The notes: generated by a model from the letters alone, not told the origin. A stretch of 64,000 nt of DNA from Rhodothermales bacterium (GCA_024711125.1 JANJTM010000029.1:99559-163558), one strand, 5' to 3'; counted from the stretch's first letter, positions 44,685-53,000 are shown. A program made the numbers and translations.

Positions 44685-44714
44685 TTGACCGACACCGGAC
44701 CGGCGGGCTATCTT
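44685..44714 (+). promoter_or_regulatory. Promoter of tRNA-Val
   Basis: TTGACC at 44685-44690 and TATCTT at 44709-44714 are separated by 18 nt. This gives a start near 44721, about 35 nt before the tRNA. The fit to a sigma-70-type promoter is good. Confidence 0.6.
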
Positions 44715-44755
44715 TCGATTCTTGCGCCCGATCGCGCACGCCCGATCACGCAAAC

Positions 44756-44829
44756 GGGTCCTTAGCTCAGTTGGTTAGAGCGCTACGTTGACATCGTAGA
44801 GGTCGGTGGTTCGAGTCCACTAGGACCCA
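44756..44829 (+). tRNA. tRNA-Val (GAC)
   Basis: The cloverleaf is complete over 74 nt. The acceptor stem pairs GGGTCCT (44756-44762) with AGGACCC (44822-44828), with A as discriminator. The D arm GCTC/GAGC, the anticodon arm CTACG/CGTAG around TTGACAT (anticodon GAC), and the T arm GGTGG/CCACT with TTCGAGT are all present. CCA is not encoded. The anticodon reads valine codons GUC and GUU. Confidence 0.97.
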
Positions 44830-44831
44830 CG

Positions 44832-44867
44832 AAAGCCCCTGTAAGCCATTGTGCTGCAGGGGCTTTT
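44832..44867 (+). terminator. Rho-independent terminator after tRNA-Val
   Basis: AAAGCCCCTG (44832-44841) pairs perfectly with CAGGGGCTTT (44857-44866) across a 15-nt loop, and TTTT ends the stem. It lies 3 nt after the tRNA, so the tRNA is probably a single transcription unit. Confidence 0.88.
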
Positions 44868-45011
44868 GCTTTGCGGTCGGCCAGGTTGGGCCGCGCACTG
44901 GCGCTCCTGTTCCATCGAAAGCGCCGCCCGGCACTCCGGCCCCTTCCGAACACCGGTGCCGTCGCAGGATCGCAGCGAGGTGTGGAAGTGCGCGGAAGTG
45001 GCATTTCGGCC

Positions 45012-45125
45012 CAAATACCACGTATTTGCCCCCAAAAACCCGCAAATATGTCGATAGTCGGCCCTTTTTCGACATATTCACCCCGAAAACCTGGCAAATA
45101 CATCGATTTTCTGGCTTTTTCCGAC
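45012..45125. repeat. A+T-rich patch of nested inverted and direct repeats
   Basis: This 114-nt stretch in the 461-bp gap after the tRNA is unlike its surroundings. It holds three layers. CAAATAC/GTATTTG (45012-45018 and 45022-45028) is a perfect dyad. AATATGTCGA/TCGACATATT (45045-45054 and 45069-45078) is a perfect 10-bp dyad with a 14-nt loop. A direct repeat of about 50 nt period aligns GCAAATATGTCGAT (45042-45055) with GCAAATACATCGAT (45094-45107), together with flanking CCCC-AAAA and CTTTTTC blocks. The rest of the gap, 44868-45011 and 45126-45290, shows nothing recognisable. Confidence 0.75.
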
Positions 45126-45290
45126 GTTTTGCTCCAACGCGGCCGGCTTTTCCGCGATGGCGCCCTGACAACCGGCCGACAGGGTGGGCTTGGGACCCGG
45201 GTTTTGCGGTCCCGCTCACGGAACCGCGCAGCGGGCGCATCCCCGCTTCCCAGACCGGGTTCATGCCCCGGAGGGATCGTCGCCCGGAGC

Positions 45291-45815
45291 GTGGACAAGC
45301 CCGAACCCTACGGCCGTGTCGCGCGTTTTCAGACGATGCGAAGCGACATCTGGCACCAGGTCCACCGGCTGCACGGCGAAGGGCTGTCGATCGACACGAT
45401 CGCCCGCTCGGTCGGACGCGCAGCGTACCGGGTGCGGCGGCTTCTGATGGAATCCGGCGCGATCGCCCGCCAGTACCGGTACGGAATCCGCGACTACCGG
45501 CTGCTCGCCGCCTACCGGGAGGGGCTGACCCACCGGGAGATCTGCGAGCGGTTCCACGTGCCGACGAGCGTGCTGCTCACCGTGCTGCGCGTGCACGCGG
45601 AACCGCCTCGGCCCCGGCGACAGCCCATGGACCCCGAGATCGCGCAGGCCGTGCTCGCCGACTACCTCGATTCGGAACTGACCGTGCGCGAGATCTGCCG
45701 CATGCACGGAATCTCGGCCGCCGCGCTCGACCGCCTGCTCGACGAGCAGGACGTCCCCCGGCGGACACCGCCTACCTCCCCGTCCCGCTCGTCCCGGGCG
45801 TGGAAGGCGGCCTGA
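45291..45815 (+). CDS. Protein with three tandem helix-turn-helix modules
   Basis: A soluble protein of 174 residues from the GTG at 45291, or 159 from the ATG at 45336; the latter leaves the first module intact. Three similar 30-35-residue units can be aligned: HGEGLSIDTIARSVGRAAYRV (about 29-49), YREGLTHREICERFHVPTSVL (75-95) and LDSELTVREICRMHGISAAAL (126-146). Each has the pattern of a resolvase/homeodomain-like HTH. The C terminus is Ser/Arg-rich. Tandem HTHs suggest sequence-specific DNA binding at an extended site, and the repeat patch just upstream is an obvious candidate, though that is inference. Its 3' end overlaps the convergent Lon-like gene by 44 bp. No family is named. Confidence 0.65.
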   Translation: MDKPEPYGRVARFQTMRSDIWHQVHRLHGEGLSIDTIARSVGRAAYRVRRLLMESGAIARQYRYGIRDYRLLAAYREGLTHREICERFHVPTSVLLTVLRVHAEPPRPRRQPMDPEIAQAVLADYLDSELTVREICRMHGISAAALDRLLDEQDVPRRTPPTSPSRSSRAWKAA

Positions 45816-48123
45816 AGCGCGTCAGGGGCGAATCGTGCCACCGCGCCCCGTCCCAGAATTCGATGGCGTCGAGCAGTTCGCGGCGCTCCGCGGCCGAGAA
45901 ACGCGACTCGAGCCATCCGTCCTCGATCAGCTCGGCCTCGATCCGGTCGTACTCGCTGCTGGACGCCACGCCCCGAGGCCGCAGGTCGTACGTGAAGTAG
46001 TAGATCAGCCTCGCGTGGTGCGACGGGCCGTCGCCACGGGACCGGTACACTCCTTCCTCGACCGAGACGAGGATCAACCGGTCGGATGCGTCGACGCTCA
46101 GCGCGACGGCTCCGGTACGGGGCTCGACCCGTGAAAGTCGGGACAACGGGCCCTTCTCGAACCGCACGTACGCCACCTCGCGACCGGGGAGCGGAGAGGC
46201 CGGCATCCGATCGGGATCGGTCGGAGAGGTTCCCTCCACGTTCCGCGCGTCCAGCACGAAGAGGACGGCGCGATCCATGGAGTTGTTGATCCCCGCGCCG
46301 ATCAGCTCCGGGAAACCGTCTTCGTCGAGGTCGTGGGCGATGAGGTCGATTACCGCCCCCGTGTGAACGTACCGACCGCGTTCGTCTCCCGACATCGGGT
46401 CCATGACGAGCACGATCGCGGGGTACAACAGGCTGTGCGTGAGGCCGAGTACGAGTTCGTCCCTCCCGTCCCGATCGACGTCCACGAGGAGCAGTCGCCG
46501 GACGTTGTAACGATCCGAGGCGATCTGCGGATCGAACGGGAACAGCCCGGGAAAGACGAGCCTGCGATCGAAGATCGGCGTCTGCGCGTTCGGCTCCCGG
46601 CAGAGCACGTGCGTGTATCCGCCGGCTTCGCCTTGCGCCCCTTCCGACCAGCAGACCTCGTTGTTCCCGTCCCCGTCGGGATCGCCCAGCGCGACGAACT
46701 GCGATTCGTTGGATCCGTCCGGCGGATACGCCGCCCTCGTCGACGAGACGATCCGCCCGACGACGCTCCCCCTCGCATTCTCGAGTGCCATGCCGTCGGC
46801 CGTCGGAACGACCCTGACGGGGTCGGAATCGCGCGCCCTCCACGCGGGCAACGTCAGTGCGGCGACCAATGCGAGTACGGCCGCGATCCCGCCTGCGGAC
46901 GCCCTGCGACGCCACAACCAGCGCGCCGCGTGGGCCGACCGGGGCGTCACGACCTCGCGCATCACGCGCCGGTCCTGGAATACCTCGTCGAGCGTATGCG
47001 CCCCGACCACGACCAGGTTCCGACCCGGATGGGCTGCGTTTAGCCTGTCGGCCACGGCCCGGGCTTCTACAAGGTGGTCGAACGGAACGACCAGCACGCG
47101 GTCCCACGAATGGAACGCCGCCTCGACCTTGAGGTCCAGCGAGTCGCCGGCGATCGGCAGCACGTTGCCGTCGGCGTCGACCGACCCGGTGAACACGATC
47201 AGCGGCCGGATCTCGAAACGACGGCGGGCCTCGAGATACTGCTGTGCCGCCGAGAAGAACAACGCCGCCACGGCCAGGTGCGCCGACTGCCCGGAATGCG
47301 GAATGGTCGGAGCCTCGAAGTGAATGCGGCCCGTCAGGTAGCGCCCCCGGGCGGCGGGCTGGATGCGTTCCAGCAGGCGGCGTGCCGCCGCCACCGGCGC
47401 GTCGAACGCCTTCATGGCGTCCTGCCGCGCGTCCGACGGAACCACGTCGGCTCGCAGGTCGTCGGTGGTTCCGCGCTCGGCGAGGATTTCGACGCGCAGG
47501 AGCCGGATTCCACCGACGCCGACGTCGCGGGGATCCGACGCGTACCCGGTCTCTACCACCGCCGTGCACGCGGCGTGGGGACCGTCGGATCGGGCCGACC
47601 GGGCTACCCGGACGACGTGGTCGAGTTCGGCCTTGACCGGATGCGAAAGCCGGTGCGCCTGCTCCGAAAGCCGCTCCACGCGGTCGTGCACGTCCAGGTC
47701 GGGAAGCCGCTGCACGTCGATCCACCAATCCGGCGGTTCCTCGGTCCGTCCGAGCGTGCGCCATGTGGATGCGAGATCGTTGACGCACGCGTACCGCCCG
47801 GCGGCGGCGCGAAGCAGATCGGTCATCGTCCGAGTCAGCAACGGTTCCCCCGCGAGCACCGGACTGCGTTCGACGGCCCGCCGGACGAGGAGCGCTGTCT
47901 CCTCGAGGAAGGCGCCCGACAAGCCCCCCACGTCCAGTTCGAGAACGACGCCCTGGAGGGTGTCTGCCGACTCCAGGAGGAACGCCTCCACGGCGGCGGG
48001 CGCGTTGCGCGACTCGACGAGGAAGGTGTTCAGGACCGTCAGCTTCCAACGCGGCGAGGCAGGCTGCACCAGGGCTTCGGACACCCTCTGAAACCGCTGG
48101 TCCAGCTCGCCGGCTCGGTTCAT
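45772..48123 (-). CDS. Membrane protein: Lon-type (S16) protease domain fused to FG-GAP-like repeats
   Basis: A 783-residue protein from the ATG at 48121-48123. Residues 1-200 are helical with no recognised family. Residues about 265-385 align with the proteolytic domain of Lon. The catalytic serine is S280 in PHSGQSAHLAVA, the TGSVDADGNVLPIAG segment matches TGEITLRGQVLPIGG, and the catalytic lysine is K332 in SLDLKVEAA. VLVVPFDHLVEA and the final HTLDEVFQ match too. No AAA+ ATPase is present. Arginines (RWLWRRR) precede one transmembrane helix at about 411-427, so the protease is cytosolic and the C terminus extracytoplasmic. There, DPDGDGNNEV, DVDRDGRDEL and DLDEDGFPEL are calcium-loop FG-GAP-type repeats. 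It ends a three-gene operon. Confidence 0.82.
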   Translation of the reverse strand: MNRAGELDQRFQRVSEALVQPASPRWKLTVLNTFLVESRNAPAAVEAFLLESADTLQGVVLELDVGGLSGAFLEETALLVRRAVERSPVLAGEPLLTRTMTDLLRAAAGRYACVNDLASTWRTLGRTEEPPDWWIDVQRLPDLDVHDRVERLSEQAHRLSHPVKAELDHVVRVARSARSDGPHAACTAVVETGYASDPRDVGVGGIRLLRVEILAERGTTDDLRADVVPSDARQDAMKAFDAPVAAARRLLERIQPAARGRYLTGRIHFEAPTIPHSGQSAHLAVAALFFSAAQQYLEARRRFEIRPLIVFTGSVDADGNVLPIAGDSLDLKVEAAFHSWDRVLVVPFDHLVEARAVADRLNAAHPGRNLVVVGAHTLDEVFQDRRVMREVVTPRSAHAARWLWRRRASAGGIAAVLALVAALTLPAWRARDSDPVRVVPTADGMALENARGSVVGRIVSSTRAAYPPDGSNESQFVALGDPDGDGNNEVCWSEGAQGEAGGYTHVLCREPNAQTPIFDRRLVFPGLFPFDPQIASDRYNVRRLLLVDVDRDGRDELVLGLTHSLLYPAIVLVMDPMSGDERGRYVHTGAVIDLIAHDLDEDGFPELIGAGINNSMDRAVLFVLDARNVEGTSPTDPDRMPASPLPGREVAYVRFEKGPLSRLSRVEPRTGAVALSVDASDRLILVSVEEGVYRSRGDGPSHHARLIYYFTYDLRPRGVASSSEYDRIEAELIEDGWLESRFSAAERRELLDAIEFWDGARWHDSPLTRFRPPSTPGTSGTGR

Positions 48124-48124
48124 C

Positions 48125-48901
48125 TCACGGACAGATCCAGACCGAGACGGCCCTGGGGCGGTACGCCAGGTCGGCTCGCGCGGCCGTTCCGGCGAATCGC
48201 TCGACCCGAAGACCCGGCGCATCGGAAACCAGCGCGTACGACGCGGGCCCCTCGAACCGGACCGTCGCCCCGGCTCCCTCGTGCGAATACCGCACCTGTA
48301 CGCCATCCATCACGGCATCGCCCGGCCCCTCGAACTCCCGGTGCTCCGCCGCCGGGTGAAGGAGCGCGGTCAGCTCCTCCCACTCCACGGCCTCGTGCGG
48401 GCGCTGCAGCTCGGCACGGCCATATTCATCGACCGCCACGGCCTGGCGTAGAGCGGGCACGCTCAGCACGGCGGGCAACCGTTCGAGACCGATGACGTAG
48501 GCGCGGATCGTTCCGACGTCCCGATCCTCGAGCAATCGCACGACGGGATCCCCGGGGCGTCCCGACAGCGCCACGAGCAGCCGGTGACGCGCCCGGAGAG
48601 GAAGTGGGGCGGTGTGGGCGGCCAGGACGGTCGGACCCGGCGGCATGGTGGCACGCGCACGGGACAGGGCGATCGGTCGAACCCGGAACAGGCGCTCGGC
48701 GAACTGGGCCACGCCTTCGGGAACCTCGCGCGATACGGATTCAAGCTCCCGGTGGAAGGCGACGAAAAAATCGCGCATCGCCCGGGCCGCCGGATCGTCG
48801 CGCAGCAGCCGCTCGACGAAAGCCGCCTGCTCGGCGGTCAGGCCCGGACGATTGCGGACGTAGGTCTCGATCAGGATCTCGGGTTCGACCTGCCTGGCCA
48901 T
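48125..48901 (-). CDS. Soluble protein with anti-sigma-like N terminus, unknown
   Basis: A 258-residue protein with no signal peptide or membrane helix. The N terminus, ETYVRNRPGLTAEQAAFVER followed by LLRDDPAARAMRDF, has the helical composition and DDPA turn found at the start of many anti-sigma or zf-HC2-type regulators, but without the zinc-binding His/Cys set. The rest is arginine-rich, with beta-like stretches in the last third. It has 1 bp between its stop and the Lon-like gene start, and lies 75 bp after the sigma-like gene. I do not recognise a family. Operon membership is strong; the anti-sigma idea is weak inference. Confidence 0.65.
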   Translation of the reverse strand: MARQVEPEILIETYVRNRPGLTAEQAAFVERLLRDDPAARAMRDFFVAFHRELESVSREVPEGVAQFAERLFRVRPIALSRARATMPPGPTVLAAHTAPLPLRARHRLLVALSGRPGDPVVRLLEDRDVGTIRAYVIGLERLPAVLSVPALRQAVAVDEYGRAELQRPHEAVEWEELTALLHPAAEHREFEGPGDAVMDGVQVRYSHEGAGATVRFEGPASYALVSDAPGLRVERFAGTAARADLAYRPRAVSVWICP

Positions 48902-48976
48902 GGAATACGGATTCGGATGGGGTCCTCGCGGCGGAAGCGGTCGATTTCCGGGGTGCCGGGACGCGATATACGTTTA

Positions 48977-50014
48977 CTACTCCTTGCAATCGGAGCGGCT
49001 TGCCGAAAAACCCAGCTCGACCCGGACGTTTCTTGCCAGCGCCGAGCGCGCGCAACGCCAGACGTATTCGAGGCGGGCGCGATGGCGGGCCTCGTATTCG
49101 CCCCGCTCCAGCCCGGGGACCAGCAGGCGGAACCGCTCGTACAGCGAGGCCTCCACCGCCCCCGAATCGTCCACCTCGGCGGCCAGGTGGCGATCCACCA
49201 CCGAGAGGTACGCCTCGAACAGTTCCGGCGAGAGCTTGCCCGTCCGGACATACGTCGAACCGAGTTCCGCGCGGACCCGTGACAGGGCGAGCAGGCGAAG
49301 CGGAGCCATGCCGTCACCGGAACCGGTATCCGGTTCCACGCGAAGGGAATCGACGAGGGCCTGCCGCTGCAGCCGGCTCCACGCGGACCGGATCACGCGT
49401 GCGGCCAGCACGACGGGTACGGCGTTCCGGTATCCGCCGCTCGCGGCGAGCGCACCGGCCATGGCAGCGAGTACGGCGTCGATCGCCATACCCTCCCGGA
49501 CGTGCCCGGTGAGCATGGCCTCCAGGACCTCCGGCGCAACCAGGGGCCGGGGCGTCGTGTCGTCACCGAAGACGAGCCACCGCGCGCCGTGGACGACCTC
49601 GACGCGGAATCCGGCTCGCTGCGCCGCGGCCTTGAGGTTGCGCACGATGCGGGCGAACTCGGGGTCGCTGGCCCGGTGATGGTCGAAAATTCCTTCGGAA
49701 ACACGGCCGAAAACGAGCCTGCGGAACCGGGAGAACGCGACGTCGGGGTCCTCGGGTACGTCTTCGAAAGCCTCCCGAAGCGCGGTGAACCGCCCCCGGG
49801 CGTCACGACAGAACAGGTCTCCGACCAGGTCGAGCGCCATGTCGTCGGTGGACTGCACACCCCCGGAGCCTTCCAGGGCGACGTGTCTCGAGCGCAGGTA
49901 CGCGCCTGCGATCCGGGCTGCGAGTGCCACGAGTTCGTTCACGCTCGCGCGGTCCGGCCGTTCGGAACACGCCGAGCGCAGCAACTCGGGGAGACGACCG
50001 GGCGGGGGGATCAT
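48977..50014 (-). CDS. Uncharacterised protein with sigma-region-2-like helices
   Basis: A 345-residue soluble protein. The start is set at the ATG at 50012-50014 (MIPPPGRLPELL); the ATG at 50065 is an alternative. Residues about 25-95 have a helical pattern, SVNELVALAARIAGAYLRSR then STDDMALDLVGDLF, resembling the region 2 layout of ECF-type sigma factors (DAEDLVQEVF-like). It continues with SRFRRLVFGRVSEGIFDHH. No region 4 HTH is obvious, and the C-terminal YVWRCARSALARN segment is unassigned. It is first in the operon with the anti-sigma-like and Lon-like genes and divergent from thrS. The sigma-like reading is tentative. Confidence 0.6.
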   Translation of the reverse strand: MIPPPGRLPELLRSACSERPDRASVNELVALAARIAGAYLRSRHVALEGSGGVQSTDDMALDLVGDLFCRDARGRFTALREAFEDVPEDPDVAFSRFRRLVFGRVSEGIFDHHRASDPEFARIVRNLKAAAQRAGFRVEVVHGARWLVFGDDTTPRPLVAPEVLEAMLTGHVREGMAIDAVLAAMAGALAASGGYRNAVPVVLAARVIRSAWSRLQRQALVDSLRVEPDTGSGDGMAPLRLLALSRVRAELGSTYVRTGKLSPELFEAYLSVVDRHLAAEVDDSGAVEASLYERFRLLVPGLERGEYEARHRARLEYVWRCARSALARNVRVELGFSASRSDCKE

Positions 50015-50118
50015 GGAGACGGCGCGAATCGGTAATGGCACGAAGAACGAAAACCGCGACGTCATACGCAATACGCGCGCCCGGGATGGTCGCCGCACGG
50101 GGCTTGGGCCGTCTCCCG

Positions 50119-50148
50119 TTCCCAGGAGGGCCGGAAATGCCGTATTTT
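50119..50148 (+). promoter_or_regulatory. Candidate promoter of thrS
   Basis: TTCCCA (50119-50124) and TATTTT (50143-50148) are separated by 18 nt, about 100 bp before the thrS start. The -35 matches the consensus at four of six positions. Moderate support. Confidence 0.4.
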
Positions 50149-50244
50149 GAATGTCTTCGTGCGCCGTACCCCCAAGCGATCACCCCTCCACCCGTTACCC
50201 TGCCGCCGGCGACACTGCCTTCGTACCGCAGGTCGCCCGTCCCG

Positions 50245-52191
50245 ATGCCAGACTCCATCCGCCTCCGCTTTCCCGACGGTTCCGACCGCGTCTACCCTTC
50301 CGGGGTGACCGGCTACGAAGTCGCCCGTTCCCTGTCCGAGGGCCTCGCCCGCGTCGCGCTTTCCGTCGGCGTCGACGGCGAGACCCGCGATCTCGACCGA
50401 CCGATCACGGCCGACGCTTCGATCCGGATCCATACGTGGGACGATCCGGAAGGCCGGGCGACCTATTGGCACTCTTCCGCCCACCTCATGGCCGAGGCGC
50501 TGGAGGCGCTTTACCCGGGAGTGAAATTCGGCATCGGTCCCGCGATCCAGAACGGCTTCTACTACGATGTCGATCTGGGCGACCGCACGCTGACCCAGGA
50601 GGATCTCTCGGCTATCGAGACGCGGATGGCCGAACTGTCGAAGCGGGACGTGCCGTACTCCCGCCGGGAGGTCTCGAAGGCCGACGCACGGTCCTTTTTC
50701 GGGGCGAAAGGCGACGAGTACAAGCTGGAGCTCATCGAGGAACTCGAGGACGGAACGATCACGTTTTACGAGCAGGGCGATTTCACGGACCTGTGCAGGG
50801 GCCCGCACGTGCGCTCGACGGGCGTGCTGAAGAACCCGAAGCTGCTCAACGTGGCCGGCGCCTACTGGCGCGGGGATTCCACGCGACGCCAGCTCACACG
50901 GCTCTACGGAATCACGTTTCCGAAAAGGAACCAGCTCGACGAGTATCTCGAGCGGCTCGAACTGGCGCGGCAACGGGACCACCGCAAGCTCGGAAAGGAG
51001 CTCGAACTGTTCACGTTCAGCCCGAAGGTGGGCTCCGGTCTTCCGCTCTGGTTGCCCAAGGGTACCATCCTGCGGGAGACGCTCGTGGATTTCCTCAAGG
51101 AGGAGCAGCTGCGTCGCGGGTACCTGCCCGTCATCACGCCGCACATCGGGCGCCTCGAGCTGTATCGGACGAGCGGGCACTACCCCTACTACAAGGATTC
51201 GCAGTTCCCCCCGATGATGGACGACGAGGAGGAAGGCTACCTCCTCAAGCCCATGAACTGCCCGCACCACACGCAGATCTACGCGGCCAAGCCCCGCTCC
51301 TACCGCGAGCTTCCGGTCCGGCTCGCCGAATTCGGAACGGTATACCGGTACGAGCAGTCCGGTGAGCTGGGCGGCCTGACGCGGGTGCGCGGATTCACGG
51401 TGGACGACGCCCACCTGTTCTGCATGCCCGAGCAGGTGAAGCAGGAGTTCAAGGACGTCATCGACCTCACGCTGATGGTCTTCCGCTCGCTGGGCTTCAG
51501 CGAGTTCACCGCCCAGGTGTCGCTGCGGGATCCCTCGAACAAGGAGAAGTACGTCGGAGACGACGAGCAGTGGGACCAGGCCGAGCAGGCGATCCGCGAG
51601 GCTGCGGCCGAAAAAGGGCTGCAGACCGTGGAGGAACTGGGGGAAGCCGCGTTCTACGGGCCCAAGCTGGACTTCATGGTGCGCGACGCCCTCGGCCGCT
51701 CCTGGCAGCTCGGCACCATCCAGATCGACTACAACCTGCCCCAGCGGTTCGACCTCTGGTACGTCGGCGAAGACAACCAGAAGCACCGCCCCGTCATGAT
51801 CCACCGGGCGCCGTTCGGCTCGCTCGAGCGCTTCATCGGCGTGCTCATCGAACACTGCGGGGGCAACTTCCCGACGTGGCTCGCCCCGGTCCAGGCCGTC
51901 GTCCTGCCGGTGGGCCAGGATTTCGAGGCCCATGCGCTCGAGATCGCGGCCACGCTGCGGAACGCGGGCATCCGTGTCGAAACCGACCTGCGCAACGAGA
52001 AGATCGGGTACAAGATCAGGGCCGCCGAACTGGCCAAGGTCCCGTACATGCTCGTCGTGGGCCGCCGCGAGGTCGAATCGTCGACGGTGTCCGTCCGCCG
52101 CCACGGGTCCGGGGACTCGGGCTCGGTTACGGTGGACGCCTTCCTCGCCTCTGTCGGCGAAGAGATCGCGGCTGCGCACCGGGCCTCGTGA
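50245..52191 (+). CDS. thrS: Threonyl-tRNA synthetase
   Basis: ThrRS charges tRNA-Thr and edits misactivated serine. The start at 50245 (MPDSIRLRFPDG) fits the N-terminal TGS domain. The 648 residues include the editing domain with YWHSSAHLMAEA, whose HxxxH begins the site, and the class II catalytic core. KPMNCPHH with the zinc cysteine is near residue 336, and motif 2 is near 361-375 (TVYRYEQSGELGGL). The C-terminal anticodon-binding domain starts near VQAVVLPVGQDF. It heads the thrS-infC-rpmI-rplT-pheS-pheT block common in bacteria. A candidate promoter lies about 100 bp upstream. Confidence 0.97.
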   Translation: MPDSIRLRFPDGSDRVYPSGVTGYEVARSLSEGLARVALSVGVDGETRDLDRPITADASIRIHTWDDPEGRATYWHSSAHLMAEALEALYPGVKFGIGPAIQNGFYYDVDLGDRTLTQEDLSAIETRMAELSKRDVPYSRREVSKADARSFFGAKGDEYKLELIEELEDGTITFYEQGDFTDLCRGPHVRSTGVLKNPKLLNVAGAYWRGDSTRRQLTRLYGITFPKRNQLDEYLERLELARQRDHRKLGKELELFTFSPKVGSGLPLWLPKGTILRETLVDFLKEEQLRRGYLPVITPHIGRLELYRTSGHYPYYKDSQFPPMMDDEEEGYLLKPMNCPHHTQIYAAKPRSYRELPVRLAEFGTVYRYEQSGELGGLTRVRGFTVDDAHLFCMPEQVKQEFKDVIDLTLMVFRSLGFSEFTAQVSLRDPSNKEKYVGDDEQWDQAEQAIREAAAEKGLQTVEELGEAAFYGPKLDFMVRDALGRSWQLGTIQIDYNLPQRFDLWYVGEDNQKHRPVMIHRAPFGSLERFIGVLIEHCGGNFPTWLAPVQAVVLPVGQDFEAHALEIAATLRNAGIRVETDLRNEKIGYKIRAAELAKVPYMLVVGRREVESSTVSVRRHGSGDSGSVTVDAFLASVGEEIAAAHRAS

Positions 52192-52327
52192 CGACCCTCG
52201 AGCGCGAAACCCCGGCAACCCGTCGTCGGTTCAACAAGTTTTGCGGACGTGCGCGGTCCGCTTTTTCGCAGGGCCCATCCGCCGGGGGGCACGGTCCTGC
52301 CGCTCCATCAACAGAACGGTACCAGCC

Positions 52328-52846
52328 ATCAGCACCACCAAAGTCCGCATAAACGAGCAGATCCGGGTCCCCACGGTCCGCGTGGTCGATCCCCAGGGTA
52401 AGCACGGTATCTACCCGATCGAGGAGGCCCTGCGCATGGCGCGGGAACAGGAACTCGACCTCGTGGAGATTTCTCCGGCGGCCGAGCCGCCGGTGTGCAA
52501 GATCATCGACTTCGGCAAGTACAAGTACGAGCTGCAGAAGCGGGAGAAGGAAGCGCGGAAGAATTCGCACCAGGTGGAAATGAAGGAGATTCGTTTCCGC
52601 CCGCACACCGATACCCACGATTTCGACTTCAAGGTCAAGCACGCGAAGGCGTTCCTGACCGAGGGGCACAAGGTGCGCGCGTACGTGCAGTTCCGCGGTC
52701 GCGACATCGTGTACAAGGACCACGGGATGGATGTGCTGGCACGGTTCATGGCCGAACTCGGGGAACTGGCGAAGATGGACCAGGAGCCCCGCATGGAAGG
52801 CCGCCGCATGGCGCTCATCCTGAGCCCGTCGAAGAAGAAGGGCTGA
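52328..52846 (+). CDS. infC: Translation initiation factor IF-3, ATC start
   Basis: IF-3 prevents premature 50S joining and checks start codons. The 172-residue protein has the N domain ([15 protein letters not shown], then [28 protein letters not shown]) and the C domain ([22 protein letters not shown]). No ATG, GTG or TTG gives a family-like N terminus; the best start is ATC at 52328 ([11 protein letters not shown]), with ATC at 52307 a second option. A rare start codon in infC is a known autoregulatory device (AUU in E. coli, AUC in Myxococcus). It is 136 bp after thrS and 256 bp before rpmI. Confidence 0.93.
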   Translation: MSTTKVRINEQIRVPTVRVVDPQGKHGIYPIEEALRMAREQELDLVEISPAAEPPVCKIIDFGKYKYELQKREKEARKNSHQVEMKEIRFRPHTDTHDFDFKVKHAKAFLTEGHKVRAYVQFRGRDIVYKDHGMDVLARFMAELGELAKMDQEPRMEGRRMALILSPSKKKG

Positions 52847-52970
52847 CGGCCGCGGGTTTCTCCGCCCCGTCCGGCCGGGGGTCGGCATGACGGGAGGGCC
52901 GCATCGCCCCCCGCGGCACGTCCCTGCGGCAGGCCTTCACGGATTCTCCCGCCGCGACGCCCACGCGTCG

Positions 52971-53000
52971 TTGGCAATGCGGCTCTCCGTGCCGTACTTT
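52971..53000 (+). promoter_or_regulatory. Promoter of rpmI-rplT
   Basis: TTGGCA at 52971-52976 and TACTTT at 52995-53000 are 18 nt apart, about 100 bp before rpmI. A promoter here would let L35/L20 be made separately from infC. The remaining leader holds no clear L20-binding structure that I can define by eye. Confidence 0.5.

Noticed and set aside
45012..45125. Possible CRISPR array
   Set aside because: Only two imperfect units with related spacers and nested dyads are present, and no cas gene is near.
44756..45290. Attachment-site duplication of the tRNA-Val 3' end
   Set aside because: I found no second copy of the T-arm/acceptor sequence downstream in the window, and no integrase gene.
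44849..46000. A long plus-strand frame covering the tRNA terminator and repeat patch
   Set aside because: It runs through the terminator and A+T-rich repeats with non-protein-like composition; the HTH gene in another frame is more credible.
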